DNA of 64,000 bases from Prauserella cavernicola (GCF_016595675.1 NZ_JAENJH010000011.1:177559-241558); one strand, 5' to 3'. Shown: positions 46,287 to 55,436, counted from the first letter of the stretch. Numbers and translations: made by a program. Notes: generated by a model not told the origin, from the sequence alone.

Positions 46287-46847
46287 CGCGCCGACGAGTG
46301 CGGCGAGCCCGAGCGTCGCGGCGACGGCGAACGCCGCTCCGCCGAGCACATCGCTGAGGTAGTGGTACTCGAGGCCCACCATCCCGATGCCCGCGAGCGC
46401 GGTGAGCACGACGCCGGTCACCACCGTGGCGGCGCGCGGCGGTCCTGGCCGGGCCAGCACGGCGAGCACCGTCAGCACGGCCACGAGGCTCACCGTGTGC
46501 CCGCTCGGGTAGGCGAGGTGGTCGTCGTAGACGCGGCCGAACGCGGGCTTGAGCACCCACGTGTTGACCGACACCGCGACCGCGGGCGCGGCGACCACCA
46601 GCGCGAGCGCCGCCCGGTCCCGCCGCCACACGGTGACCGCGACGAGGACACCGAGCACGGCCAGCAGCACGGGCGGCTCGGTCGGCAGCACGAACACCCG
46701 CAGCAGGCCGTCGGCGAGGCCCTCGATCGTGTTCGCGACGGCCCCGTCCACGGCGCCCGGGGTGCGCTCGCCCGCGAACACCACGCCCAGCACGGCGAAG
46801 ACGACCGCGCAGGCGGCGGCGACGGGCAGTGCGTGGCGGGGCGGCAC
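46221..46847 (-). CDS. PAP2 superfamily phosphatase
   Basis: A 208-aa membrane phosphatase with about six hydrophobic segments. The three PAP2 signatures are present: KPAFGRVYDD (motif 1), YPSGHTVSLVAV (motif 2) and EYHYLSDVLGG (motif 3), carrying the Lys/Arg, His and Arg-less but His/Asp residues expected. Such enzymes hydrolyse isoprenyl-pyrophosphate or phosphatidic acid at the outer face. GTG 46847 is the best start; no clear ribosome site. The last 66 bases overlap zapE. Confidence 0.87.
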   Translation of the reverse strand: MPPRHALPVAAACAVVFAVLGVVFAGERTPGAVDGAVANTIEGLADGLLRVFVLPTEPPVLLAVLGVLVAVTVWRRDRAALALVVAAPAVAVSVNTWVLKPAFGRVYDDHLAYPSGHTVSLVAVLTVLAVLARPGPPRAATVVTGVVLTALAGIGMVGLEYHYLSDVLGGAAFAVAATLGLAALVGASARHRRGGGVAGERGEPADRA

Positions 46848-46913
46848 CCGTCCATGCTGCCGCACGGCGCGCCGCGGGAAATCGGTCGCGTGCCGCGAGC
46901 GTGATCGGAGACC

Positions 46914-48527
46914 ATGCCGTCCGTGGGATATCTGGAGGCCGGCGGGCTCGCGTACCGCCTCGACGACGGCAGGCAATTGTTCGAGGACGTCTCGTTCCGG
47001 GTGGGAGCGGGCCAGGTCGTGGCGCTCGTCGGCGACAACGGCGCGGGCAAGACGACGTTGCTGCGCATCCTGGCCGGGGAACTGCCGCCGGTCGTGGGTG
47101 GTACCTCCTCGCAGGGCGGGCTGGGCGTGATGCCGCAGTTCATCGGCTCGGTTCGCGACGACCGCTGCGTGCGTGACCTGCTGCTCGCCGTGGCGCCGCC
47201 CGCGTTGCGCGACGCCGCGGCGGAGCTCGACGCGGCCGAGCTCACGCTCATGGACACCGACGACGAGGCGAGCCAGCTGCGCTACGCGAGCGCGCTGGCG
47301 GCGTGGGGCGAGACGGGCGGCTACCAGGCCGAGGTGCTGTGGGACACCGTGACCGTGGCCGCGCTCGGCGCGCCCTACGACCGGGCCCGCTTCCGCGAGG
47401 TCCGCACACTCTCCGGCGGCGAGCAGAAACGGCTCGTGCTGGAGGCGCTGCTCCGCGGTCCCGAGCAGGTGCTGCTGCTCGACGAGCCGGACAACTACCT
47501 CGACGTGCCCGGCAAACGCTGGCTCGAGGACCGGCTCATCGAGACCGGCAAGGCCGTGCTGCTCGTCAGCCACGACCGCGAGCTGCTCGCGCGCGCCGCG
47601 ACCCACCTCGTGACCGTCGAGGGCGGCACGGCGTGGGTGCACGGCGGCGGCTTCCGCGACTGGAACGAGGCCAGGCTGGCCCGCGCCGACCGGATGGCCG
47701 AACTGCGCAGGCGCTGGGACGAGAAGCACGAGCAGCTCAAGGAACTGGTGCGCTCGCTGCAGCGCGCCGCGACGATGAGCGACGTCATGGCCAACCGGTA
47801 CAAGGCGGCGCAGACGCGGTTGCGCAAGTTCGAGGAGGAGGGCGCGCCGCCGCTGCCGCCGAAGGAACAGCGCGTCCAGCCCCGGCTGCGCGGCGGGCGC
47901 ACGGGCGTGCGGGCCATCACGTGCGAGTCGCTGGAGCTGACCGGTCTCATGGCGCCGTTCGACCTCGAGGTGTTCTTCGGCGACCGCGTGTGCGTGCTCG
48001 GCGCCAACGGTTCCGGCAAGAGCCACTTCCTGCGCCTGCTGGCGGGCGACGACGTCCGCCACACCGGCGGCCACCGGCTCGGCGCCCGGGTGGTGCCGGG
48101 CCTGTTCGCGCAGACCCATGACCACCCCGAATGGGAACGCAGGACCCTGCTCGACATCCTGCACCGCGGCGAGGGCGACCGGCAGGGCATGGACCGGGGC
48201 ACCGCGACCGCGGCGCTGAGCCGCTACGGCCTGGCCGCGTCGGCCCAGCAGCGGTTCGAGACGCTCTCCGGCGGGCAGCAGGCCCGGTTCCAGGTGCTGC
48301 TGCTGGAGCTCTCGGGCGCGACCCTGCTGCTGCTCGACGAGCCGACCGACAACCTCGACCTGGTGTCGGCCGAGGCGCTGCAGCAGGCACTGGAGACCTA
48401 CGAGGGAACGGTGGTGGCCGTGACGCACGACCGCTGGTTCGCCGCCTCGTTCGACCGGTACCTGCACTTCGCCGAGGACGGCACCGTGGCCGAGGTCGAC
48501 GGAGCGGCCGCCGCGCTGGCGAGTTAG
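46914..48527 (+). CDS. ABC-F family ATP-binding protein
   Basis: A 537-aa soluble protein with two ABC domains. Domain 1: Walker A GDNGAGKTTLL, signature LSGGEQKRLVLEALL, Walker B VLLLDEPDNYLD. Linker with Arg/Lys-rich helix (RADRMAELRRRWDEKHEQLKELVRSLQR in part). Domain 2: Walker A GANGSGKSHFL, signature LSGGQQARFQVLLLEL, Walker B LLLLDEPTDNLD. No membrane segments, so a translation-acting ABC-F protein, as in EttA or antibiotic protection (ARE) proteins. Specific role unclear. It starts at ATG 46914, 66 bases from the divergent PAP2. Confidence 0.93.
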   Translation: MPSVGYLEAGGLAYRLDDGRQLFEDVSFRVGAGQVVALVGDNGAGKTTLLRILAGELPPVVGGTSSQGGLGVMPQFIGSVRDDRCVRDLLLAVAPPALRDAAAELDAAELTLMDTDDEASQLRYASALAAWGETGGYQAEVLWDTVTVAALGAPYDRARFREVRTLSGGEQKRLVLEALLRGPEQVLLLDEPDNYLDVPGKRWLEDRLIETGKAVLLVSHDRELLARAATHLVTVEGGTAWVHGGGFRDWNEARLARADRMAELRRRWDEKHEQLKELVRSLQRAATMSDVMANRYKAAQTRLRKFEEEGAPPLPPKEQRVQPRLRGGRTGVRAITCESLELTGLMAPFDLEVFFGDRVCVLGANGSGKSHFLRLLAGDDVRHTGGHRLGARVVPGLFAQTHDHPEWERRTLLDILHRGEGDRQGMDRGTATAALSRYGLAASAQQRFETLSGGQQARFQVLLLELSGATLLLLDEPTDNLDLVSAEALQQALETYEGTVVAVTHDRWFAASFDRYLHFAEDGTVAEVDGAAAALAS

Positions 48528-49315
48528 CCGCCGATCATCGACAGGATCCACTCACGACTGTCGTGCACGGAGCCGAAGATCCCGTGCTGGTCGGGAACTC
48601 CCCGCGAGCAGGTTCCGTGGACGGTCCACTCGCCGTCGACCTGGGTCAGCAGCGGACCACCGGAGTCGCCGGTGCGGGTGGTCTGCGGCCACTTGCCCTC
48701 GCCGGGCAACGACGACATGCACAGTTCGTTGTCCGCCATGGGCTCGCCGCTGAGTCCGGGGCACCGGTCGGGATCGAGGATCGAGGTGTCGAGCTGGCGC
48801 AACCGTTCCGGTAGCGGCGGCCACGGATCGCCCGGGTTCTCGGGCAGCTCGTGGCTGCCCCAGCCCAGCGCCCGCACCTCCTCGCCCGGCTCCAGTTCGG
48901 TGCTCGGCAGCGCGGCGGGAGTGGCGGTGACGGGCGCGTCGAGCCGGAGCAGCGCCACGTCCTGCCCGTAGATCTCGCCGCCGGCGCTGGCCTCGATCCG
49001 CTCGCCGTGGCGCACCTCGCCGCCCTGCGTGCGGTCGTTGCTGCCGAGTCGCACCGTGATCGACGTGGGATCGGTGCGCTCGCCCTCGCCGTCCACCAGG
49101 CAGTGCTTCGCGGTGAGAATCCACTGTGGAGCCACCAGCGTCCCGCCGCAGAAGTGCTCGCCGTCCGCGCGCTGTTGCAGCGAGGCCATGAACGGATACG
49201 CGCCCGTGGCTTCCTCTCCGCCGCTGATGGCCGCGGCGGGAGCGGCTCCCCCCGACAACAGAGCCGCTCCCGCACAACCCGCCACCAACACCCGGACCCG
49301 TCGTGTGATCGTCAT
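48524..49315 (-). CDS. secreted trypsin-like serine protease
   Basis: A 263-aa S1 protease. Signal peptide (residues 1-29, ending PAAA) and short pro-segment with an ISGGEEA mature start near residue 30. The triad is complete: H71 in TAKHC, D119 in YGQDVALLRL, S218 in TGDSGGP; six cysteines fit typical disulfides. It overlaps the ABC-F stop by four bases, converging. ATG 49315 is preceded by a poor ribosome site. Likely extracellular. Confidence 0.93.
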   Translation of the reverse strand: MTITRRVRVLVAGCAGAALLSGGAAPAAAISGGEEATGAYPFMASLQQRADGEHFCGGTLVAPQWILTAKHCLVDGEGERTDPTSITVRLGSNDRTQGGEVRHGERIEASAGGEIYGQDVALLRLDAPVTATPAALPSTELEPGEEVRALGWGSHELPENPGDPWPPLPERLRQLDTSILDPDRCPGLSGEPMADNELCMSSLPGEGKWPQTTRTGDSGGPLLTQVDGEWTVHGTCSRGVPDQHGIFGSVHDSREWILSMIGG

Positions 49316-49371
49316 GCGAGTCAGCCAAACAGGGCCGATGTTGCGGGCAGGTAATCGCGACCGCCGACCGC

Positions 49372-50604
49372 TCAGCGGCCCAGCGCCACCGCCTCGATCG
49401 CGTCGAGTCCCCGGTCGAGCTCATGCTCGGTGATCACCAGCGGGGGAGCGATGCGCAGCGTGGCGCCGTGGGTTTCCTTGCACAGCACGCCTCGCGCCAT
49501 GAGCGACTCCGACGCCTCGCGTCCGCCGGGTCCGCCGGGAGTGAGGTCGACCCCGGCCCACAGCCCGCGCCCGCGCACCTCGCTCACGCCGTGGCCGACG
49601 AACCCGGCCAGCCGCGCGTGCAGCCGCGCGCCGAGCGTGGTGGCGCGCTCCTGGAACTCGCCGGAGTCCAGTAGCCGCACCACGGCCCTGCCGACCGCGC
49701 ACGCGAGCGGGTTGCCACCGAACGTGGAGCCGTGCTCGCCGGGCCGCAGCACACCCAGCACGTCTGCCCTGCCCGCGACCGCGGAGACGGGCACGATGCC
49801 GCCGCCCAGCGCCTTGCCGAGCGTGTAGAGATCGGCGCGCACGCCCTCGTGGTCGAGCGCGAGCACCGGCCCGGTGCGCGCGAGCCCGGACTGGATCTCG
49901 TCGGCGATGAGCAGTGCACCGGCCTCGTCGCACAGCCTGCGGGCGTGCGCGAGGTAGCCGGGCGGCGGCACGATCACGCCCGCCTCGCCCTGCACCGGCT
50001 CCAGCAGCACCGCGGCCGTGCGCTCGGTGACGGCGCCTGCCAGCGCCTCGGCGTCGCCGTAGGGGACCACCACGAAACCGGGTGTGAACGGGCCGAAGTC
50101 CGCGCGGGCCGTCTCGTCTGTGGAGAACGACACGATGGTCGTGGTGCGGCCGTGGAAGTTGGAGTCCGCGACCACGATCTCGGCCTGGCCGTCGGGAACG
50201 CCCTTGACGCGGTAGGCCCACTTGCGCGCCACCTTCACCGCCGACTCCACCGCCTCCGCGCCGGAGTTCATGGGCAGCACCATCTCCGTGCCCGTCAGAG
50301 CGGCGAGCTCCTGGCAGAACAGGCCGAGCTGGTCGTGGTGGAACGCGCGGGAGGTGAGCGTGACCCGGCCCAGTTGCTCGACCGCGGCGGCGACGAGCGC
50401 GGGGTGGCGGTGGCCGAAGTTCAGTGCCGAGTAGCCGGAGAGGAAGTCGAGGTAGCGCTTGCCGTCCACGTCGGTGACCCACGCTCCCTCGGCGTCGGCG
50501 ATCACCACGGGCAGCGGGTGGTAGTTGTGCGTGCTCCACCGCTCGTCCAAAGCGATGAGCCCGGCGGTCGTGGTGTTCGTGGTGCCGTCGGCGAAGGTCG
50601 TCAT
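49372..50604 (-). CDS. rocD: ornithine aminotransferase
   Basis: A 410-aa class-III PLP aminotransferase that converts ornithine and 2-oxoglutarate to glutamate semialdehyde and glutamate. Features: HNYHPLPVVIADAEG, FLSGYSALNFGHRHP, MVLPMNSGAEAVESAVKVAR, ADSNFHGRTT, EPVQGEAGV, DEIQSGLARTG, PLP Lys in YTLGKALGGG and STFGGNPLACAVG. The pattern fits RocD closely. It is divergent from an S9 peptidase across a 154-base gap with repeats that may bind an AsnC/Lrp regulator. Confidence 0.94.
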   Translation of the reverse strand: MTTFADGTTNTTTAGLIALDERWSTHNYHPLPVVIADAEGAWVTDVDGKRYLDFLSGYSALNFGHRHPALVAAAVEQLGRVTLTSRAFHHDQLGLFCQELAALTGTEMVLPMNSGAEAVESAVKVARKWAYRVKGVPDGQAEIVVADSNFHGRTTTIVSFSTDETARADFGPFTPGFVVVPYGDAEALAGAVTERTAAVLLEPVQGEAGVIVPPPGYLAHARRLCDEAGALLIADEIQSGLARTGPVLALDHEGVRADLYTLGKALGGGIVPVSAVAGRADVLGVLRPGEHGSTFGGNPLACAVGRAVVRLLDSGEFQERATTLGARLHARLAGFVGHGVSEVRGRGLWAGVDLTPGGPGGREASESLMARGVLCKETHGATLRIAPPLVITEHELDRGLDAIEAVALGR

Positions 50605-50661
50605 ACGTTCAGATTAGGTCGAATCCCGCGATCGCATCAGCCGCGAGAACGTCTGTCGACG

Positions 50662-50709
50662 TGCGGATCATTGCGTATATCGCGGCTGGGACATGCGAAT
50701 CGTTGCGTA
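50662..50709. promoter_or_regulatory. two 16-bp direct repeats between rocD and the S9 peptidase gene
   Basis: TGCGGATCATTGCGTA (50662-50677) and TGCGAATCGTTGCGTA (50694-50709) match at 14 of 16 positions and are spaced 32 bases start to start, close to three helical turns. They lie between divergent start codons at 50604 and 50759. The arrangement fits an Lrp/AsnC-type regulator of amino acid genes. No regulator gene is adjacent. Confidence 0.6.
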
Positions 50710-50758
50710 AGCCTTGGTGTTGGCGTGACCTCGGCCCGGTCTGCAAGAGTGGGGCCTC

Positions 50759-52837
50759 GTGACAGACGATCTCTCCTTCCTGCGCACGCAGGCGCGGACA
50801 CAGCGGTTCACCCTCGGGGCCCCGAAGGAGTTCCGGGTCTCCCCGGACCGTTCCCGGCTGCTGTACCTGCGCGCCGAGTCCGGCTTCGACCGGCGCAACA
50901 GCCTCTGGCAGCTCGACCTGCGCACGGACACCGAGTCGAAGATCGTCGACGCCGCGGAGCTGCTGCCCGGCGAGGAGGAGCTGCCGCCGGAGGAGCGCGC
51001 CCGGCGCGAGCGGGCCAGGGAGACCTCGGGCGGCGTGGTCGGCTACGCGGTGGACGAGGCGTTCAGCGTCGTGGCGTTCCCGCTCTCGGGCAGGCTCTAC
51101 ACCGCCGACCTGCGCACGGGCGAGACGAGCCTGCGCGTCGACGGCGCGGTCGTGGACCCTCGGCCCAACCCGGCCGGCACCCACGTCGCCTACGTCGCCG
51201 ACCGGCGACTGCGCGTGATCGACCTCGTCACCGGCGAGGACACCCTGCTCGTGGACGAGCCGGGCGAGGACGTGTCGTGGGGCCTCGCGGAGTTCATCGC
51301 GGCGGAGGAGATGAGCCGCGTCCGCGGCTACTGGTGGGCGCCCGACGGCCGCAGCCTGCTCGTGCAGCGCACCGACCGCTCCGACGTGCCGCGCTGGACC
51401 ATCGCCGACCCCGTCCACCCCGACGCCCCGGTCAACACCGTCGCCTACCCGGCGGCCGGCACCACCAACGCCTCGGTCTCCCTGTCGTTCCTCGGCCTCG
51501 ATGGCGGCAGGGTGGACGTCGAGCGCGGCGACTGGGAGTACCTGGTGGCCGTGCACTGGTCGGCGGGCGGCGCGCCGCTGATCACCGTGCAGCCGCGCGA
51601 CCAGCGACGGCTCGAGGTCTACGCCGTGGACCCCGCCGACGGCTCGACCAGCCTCGTGCACGCCGAGAGCGACCCGGACTGGGTGGAGATCGTGCCCGGC
51701 GTGCCCTCGTGGACGGCCGACGGAAGGCTCGTGCACGTCAGCGCCGCCGACGGTGCCTACCGGCTGCTGCTCGACGGCAAGCCCGTCACCGACGAGGGCG
51801 TGCAGGTGCGCTCGGTGCTCCATGTCGGCGACGAGGTGCTGTTCAGCGCATCCGAGGACGATCCGACCCAGATCCACGTCTACCGCACCGAGCACGGTTC
51901 CGTGCGCAGGCTGTCCACTGTGGATGGTGTCCACATCGGATCCGGCGATGCCGCCGTCACGGTGCTCTCGTCGTGGAGCCTCGACCACAGCGGGCCCAGG
52001 GTGTCGGTGCTGCGCGACGGCGCGCCGATCGCCGCGGTCGGCTCCCGCACCGTCGATCCCGGCCTCGAACCGGAGCCGGTCTGGCTCACGGTGGGCGAGC
52101 GCGGCCTGCGTGCCGCGCTGCTGCTGCCCACCGGGCACCGGCCGGGCAGCGCGAAGCTGCCCGTGCTGCTCGATCCCTATGGTGGCCCGCACGCGCAGCG
52201 CGTGCTGCAGAGCCGCAACGCGTTTCTCACCTCGCAGTGGCTGGCGGACCAGGGTTTTGCCGTGGTCGTGGCGGACGGCCGTGGCACGCCGGGGCGGGGG
52301 CCGGTGTGGGAGAAGGAGATCGCGGGCAGGCTCGCCGAGGTCACCCTCGACGACCAGGTCGACGCGCTGAGGGCGGTCGCCGCCGAGTACCCGGACCTCG
52401 ATCTCGACCGGGTCGCGATTCGCGGCTGGTCCTACGGCGGATATCTCGCCGCGCTCGCCGTGCTGCGCAGGCCCGACGTCTTCCACGCCGCCGTCGCGGG
52501 CGCCCCGGTGACGGACTGGTCGCTCTACGACACGCACTACACCGAGCGCTACCTCGGGCTCCCGCACGAGCAACCGGAGAGCTACGAGCGCAACTCGCTG
52601 CTCGCGGACGCGCCGAACCTGCGCAGGGCGCTGCTGATCGTGCACGGTCTCGCCGACGACAACGTGTTCGTGGCGCACGCGCTGCGCCTGTCGGCCGAGC
52701 TGCTGGCGGCGGGCCGGGCGCACACGTTCCTGCCGCTGGCGGGCGCGACGCACATGACGCCGCAGACCGAGGAGGTCGCGGAGAACCTGATGCTCACGCA
52801 GGTGCGCTGGCTCAAGCGGGAACTGGAGGCACGGTGA
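50759..52837 (+). CDS. S9 family prolyl oligopeptidase / dipeptidyl peptidase IV-like
   Basis: A 692-aa serine peptidase. N-terminal beta-propeller (about 1-430) with the DPP IV double-Glu-like segment AEFIAAEEMSR near 180, then the alpha/beta hydrolase domain: LDPYGGPHAQRV, VVVADGRGTPGRG, nucleophile elbow RGWSYGGYLA, Asp in HGLADDNV, His in GATHMTPQ. Substrates are likely N-terminal Xaa-Pro or small peptides. No signal peptide, so cytosolic. GTG 50759. Adjacent to rocD (proline/ornithine degradation), hinting at peptide or amino acid catabolism. Confidence 0.92.
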   Translation: MTDDLSFLRTQARTQRFTLGAPKEFRVSPDRSRLLYLRAESGFDRRNSLWQLDLRTDTESKIVDAAELLPGEEELPPEERARRERARETSGGVVGYAVDEAFSVVAFPLSGRLYTADLRTGETSLRVDGAVVDPRPNPAGTHVAYVADRRLRVIDLVTGEDTLLVDEPGEDVSWGLAEFIAAEEMSRVRGYWWAPDGRSLLVQRTDRSDVPRWTIADPVHPDAPVNTVAYPAAGTTNASVSLSFLGLDGGRVDVERGDWEYLVAVHWSAGGAPLITVQPRDQRRLEVYAVDPADGSTSLVHAESDPDWVEIVPGVPSWTADGRLVHVSAADGAYRLLLDGKPVTDEGVQVRSVLHVGDEVLFSASEDDPTQIHVYRTEHGSVRRLSTVDGVHIGSGDAAVTVLSSWSLDHSGPRVSVLRDGAPIAAVGSRTVDPGLEPEPVWLTVGERGLRAALLLPTGHRPGSAKLPVLLDPYGGPHAQRVLQSRNAFLTSQWLADQGFAVVVADGRGTPGRGPVWEKEIAGRLAEVTLDDQVDALRAVAAEYPDLDLDRVAIRGWSYGGYLAALAVLRRPDVFHAAVAGAPVTDWSLYDTHYTERYLGLPHEQPESYERNSLLADAPNLRRALLIVHGLADDNVFVAHALRLSAELLAAGRAHTFLPLAGATHMTPQTEEVAENLMLTQVRWLKRELEAR

Positions 52838-52904
52838 CCGACACTGGCGCAGGCCCCGTCGCCGGTGCCGACCGGGTGCGGGTGTCGCGCGGACTACTGG
52901 AGGC

Positions 52905-53858
52905 ATGATGAAGCGCTGGGGACTGACCGTTCCGCTCACCGGCATCCCGCTGCCGCAGCACCGGGAGATCGTCGAGCAGCTGCCCGACCTCGGCTACACC
53001 GACGCGTGGTCGGCCGAGACCGCGGGAACGGACGCGTTCTCCCCGTTGCTGCTGGCGTCGCAGTGGGCGCCGCAGCTCCGGCTCGGTACGGCGATCGTGC
53101 CGGTCTACACGCGCGGCCCCGGCCTGCTCGCGATGAGCGCGGCCACGCTCGCCGAGTGCGCGCCCGGCAAGTTCGTGCTCGGCATCGGCACGTCGTCGCC
53201 GGTGATCGTGGAGAACTGGAACGCCGGCGAGTTCGCCGAGCCCTACGCCCGCACCCGCGACACCCTGCGGTTCCTGCGTGCGGCGCTGGCGGGGGAGAAG
53301 GTGACCGAGCAGTACCCGACGTTCTCGGTGAACCGCTTCCGGCTGGAGCGGGCCGCCGATCCGGCGCCGCCGATCATGCTCGCCGCGCTGCGGCCAGGGA
53401 TGCTGCGGCTGGCGGCACGGGAGTCCGACGGAGCCATCACCAACTGGCTCGCTCCCGGCGACGTGCCGACGGTGCGCGCGGAGATCGGGCCCGACCTCGA
53501 GCTGGTGGCGCGGATCTTCGTGTGCCCCACCGAGGACGCCGAGGCCGCGCGCAACCTGGGCAGGCTGCTCATCAGCAGCTACCTCACGGTGCCGGTGTAC
53601 CGTGCGTTCCACGACTGGCTCGGGCGCGGTGAGCTGCTGGCGCCCATGCACGAGGCGTGGGCCGCGGGCGAGCGCAAGAAGGCCAACGCGGTGATCCCCG
53701 ACGAGGTCGTGGACGAGCTCATCGTGCACGGCAGTCCCGACGCGTGCCGCGAACGGCTGGAATCCTATGTGGACAACGGGCTCACCACGCCGGTGATCTC
53801 CCTGCTGCCCACCGGAGGGGATCCCGTGGAGCAGGTGAAGGCGCTGGCGCCGCGCTAG
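52905..53858 (+). CDS. luciferase-like, probably F420-dependent oxidoreductase
   Basis: A 317-aa TIM-barrel LLM-family enzyme. Typical features: MKRWGLTVPLTGIPLPQHREIV at the start, GYTDAWSAETAGTDAFSPL, LRLGTAIVPVYTRGPGLLAMSAATL (in part), FVLGIGTSS, and PIMLAALRPGMLRLAA. It most likely uses F420 in actinobacteria, though FMN is possible; substrate unknown. Two ATG codons start it (52905, 52908), with GGAGG six bases before. Converges with crcB by four overlapping bases. Confidence 0.9.
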   Translation: MMKRWGLTVPLTGIPLPQHREIVEQLPDLGYTDAWSAETAGTDAFSPLLLASQWAPQLRLGTAIVPVYTRGPGLLAMSAATLAECAPGKFVLGIGTSSPVIVENWNAGEFAEPYARTRDTLRFLRAALAGEKVTEQYPTFSVNRFRLERAADPAPPIMLAALRPGMLRLAARESDGAITNWLAPGDVPTVRAEIGPDLELVARIFVCPTEDAEAARNLGRLLISSYLTVPVYRAFHDWLGRGELLAPMHEAWAAGERKKANAVIPDEVVDELIVHGSPDACRERLESYVDNGLTTPVISLLPTGGDPVEQVKALAPR

Positions 53859-54229
53859 CTCCAGAGCGCGGAGCCGAGCACCAGCCCGGCTCCGGCGGCG
53901 CCGAATCCGGCGAGCACGGTGATCACCACGTTGGCGACGGCGTAGAGCCGGGCGCGTTCGGTGAGCAGCCGCAGGGTCTCGTAGCCGAACGTGGAGAACG
54001 TGGTGAGTGATCCGCAGAGCCCGGTGCCGACCAGCGCCTGCAGCGCGGAGGAGTCGCCGCCCGCGAGCACCCAGCCCGCGAGCAGGCCGAGTACGGCGGA
54101 GCCCGCGACGTTGACCGTGAGCGTGCCCCACGGGAACGCGGAGTCGTGGCCGCGCTGCACGCGCTGGTCGATCACGTAGCGCAGCACCGCGCCGACGGCG
54201 CCGCCGAGCAGTACGAGCAGGACCGTCAC
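53855..54229 (-). CDS. crcB: CrcB/Fluc fluoride channel subunit
   Basis: A 124-aa membrane protein with four helices. Fluc marks: GAVGAVLRYVID at the start, GTLTVNVAGSAVLG (Asn pore region) and GLCGSLTTFSTFGYE (the Phe/Ser/Thr box). It exports fluoride as a dual-topology or paired dimer. GTG 54229 overlaps the preceding crcB stop by four bases; the two genes of the pair likely form a heterodimer with opposite orientation. Confidence 0.93.
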   Translation of the reverse strand: MTVLLVLLGGAVGAVLRYVIDQRVQRGHDSAFPWGTLTVNVAGSAVLGLLAGWVLAGGDSSALQALVGTGLCGSLTTFSTFGYETLRLLTERARLYAVANVVITVLAGFGAAGAGLVLGSALWS

Positions 54230-54648
54230 GAGGCACTCCTCGTGAGAACGCGGCGGCGCAGCAGCGCGTGCGCGGCGGACCACCCGGCCGCGACGGCGGC
54301 GAGCGAGACGAGCACCGAGATCGTGGCGTAGAGCAGCGCGATTGCCGGACGGCCGAGCTGCACCGACTCGACGGCGTCGAGCACGTAGGTCGAGAACGTG
54401 GTGAACCCGCCCAGCATGCCGACCCCGAAGAACGGGCGCAGCAGCCGATGCGGCCGCCTCGCCCGGAGCAGCACGGCCATGAGCACGCCGATCAGCAGGC
54501 AGCCTGCGACGTTGGCGAGCAGCGTGGCGACGGCGAACCCGCCGGGCGGATGGGGCAGTGCCACCGCGAGCCCGTATCTGGCGAGGCTGCCGAGTGCGCC
54601 GCCCGCGGCCACCGCGAGCAGCACGTCGATCCGGTGGGTTCCTGGCAT
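54226..54648 (-). CDS. crcB: CrcB/Fluc fluoride channel subunit, partner
   Basis: A 140-aa four-helix membrane protein: GGALGSLARYGLA near residue 16, TLLANVAGCLLIG (VN-type segment as AN), and GMLGGFTTFSTYVLD. The first gene of the crcB pair, from ATG 54648; an upstream extension in frame is not supported. Pairs of short CrcB proteins that together make a channel are common in Gram-positives. No fluoride riboswitch is evident upstream. Confidence 0.92.
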   Translation of the reverse strand: MPGTHRIDVLLAVAAGGALGSLARYGLAVALPHPPGGFAVATLLANVAGCLLIGVLMAVLLRARRPHRLLRPFFGVGMLGGFTTFSTYVLDAVESVQLGRPAIALLYATISVLVSLAAVAAGWSAAHALLRRRVLTRSAS

Positions 54649-54718
54649 TCCACCATGGTCGCCGACACCGGCGGTCCTCACCGGGCGGGCTGGTCCTGGC
54701 GTCGGTGCGCGGCGGTAT

Positions 54719-54859
54719 GCCGAGGGTGCTCTCGGTGGAGCCGAATCCGCAGCGTCGAGTGACGGCCGCCGGGGGCAGCTCGCTCGACAACAGCAGCTGG
54801 GCGGCGGCCTCGGTGCGGATCGCGCGCACATACCGGCTCGGGGACAGGCCGAGAGGTCG
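54719..54859 (-). pseudogene. AraC family regulator remnant (C-terminal HTH only)
   Basis: The minus strand encodes LGLSPSRYVRAIRTEAAAQL then ELPPAAVTRRCGFGSTE (partly quoted), the second helix-turn-helix of an AraC/GlxA regulator, without start codon, ligand domain or intact first HTH. The region is embedded in an open frame leading into the crcB genes but the flanking sequence is not AraC-like. A decayed gene directly abutting the MFS remnant. Confidence 0.7.
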
Positions 54860-54860
54860 C

Positions 54861-55322
54861 TTGTCGCAACTGGGCCTGGTGAGCACGGTGCTCGGTAATC
54901 TGGCGGCGATCGCGGGCGGTCTCGCGGCCGGGGTGATCCTGACGAGGATCACGAGGCGCCGTGCGCTGCTGGCGCTGTCGCGGTGGTGGCCTCCCTGTTC
55001 CCGCTCGCGTCGGGCCACGCCCCGGCGGTGGCCACCGCCGGGGCTGATGTGCCTGCTGCACGCCTGCTACGCCGCGGCGGTGACGGTGACGGTGGACCTG
55101 TGCAGGCAGACGAGCGCGGGCACGGACTTCACGATGCTGACCACCCTGGCGACGGGCATCTCGCTGGCGGTCGGCTCACTGGCGGTGACGGTCGCGGGCA
55201 CCCTCGGCTACCAGGCGGTTCTCGCGGGAGTAGTGGCCCTGCTGGCCGCGGGGGCCGCCGCGGTGGCGCTGCTGTTCACCGAGGGTGCACCCGCCGTGAA
55301 GGCGCGGGAGGGGGCAGGGTAG
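54861..55322 (+). pseudogene. MFS transporter remnant (C-terminal half, two frameshifts)
   Basis: The plus strand reads LGLVSTVLGNLAAIAGGLAAG, then after a frame change near 54978-54985 VVASLFPLASGHAPAVATAG, then back near 55040-55045 to LMCLLHACYAAAVTVTVD and further helices to the stop at 55322. The whole equals the last five or so helices of an MFS permease. The N-terminal half is missing. Two compensating shifts and the missing half mark it as a pseudogene. With the AraC remnant it may once have formed a transporter/regulator pair. Confidence 0.75.
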
Positions 55323-55324
55323 AG

Positions 55325-55347
55325 TTCTCTCATCGCCTTCGAGAGAA
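55325..55347. other. hairpin just upstream of tRNA-Pro
   Basis: TTCTCTC (55325-55331) and GAGAGAA (55341-55347) form a perfect 7-bp inverted repeat with a 9-base loop, ending 9 bases before the tRNA start. It may be a terminator of the pseudogene transcript or a processing element. Confidence 0.4.
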
Positions 55348-55356
55348 GGAGATGGC

Positions 55357-55432
<76 letters not shown>

Positions 55433-55436
55433 GGCA

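Noticed and set aside
49732..52908. 1058-codon open frame across rocD and the S9 peptidase
   Set aside because: Arg/Gly/Pro-rich shadow; both real genes on other frames have complete family motifs.
54226..54860. Fluoride riboswitch upstream of the crcB pair
   Set aside because: No conserved crcB-motif sequence is apparent before 54648; the region is occupied by pseudogene remnants.
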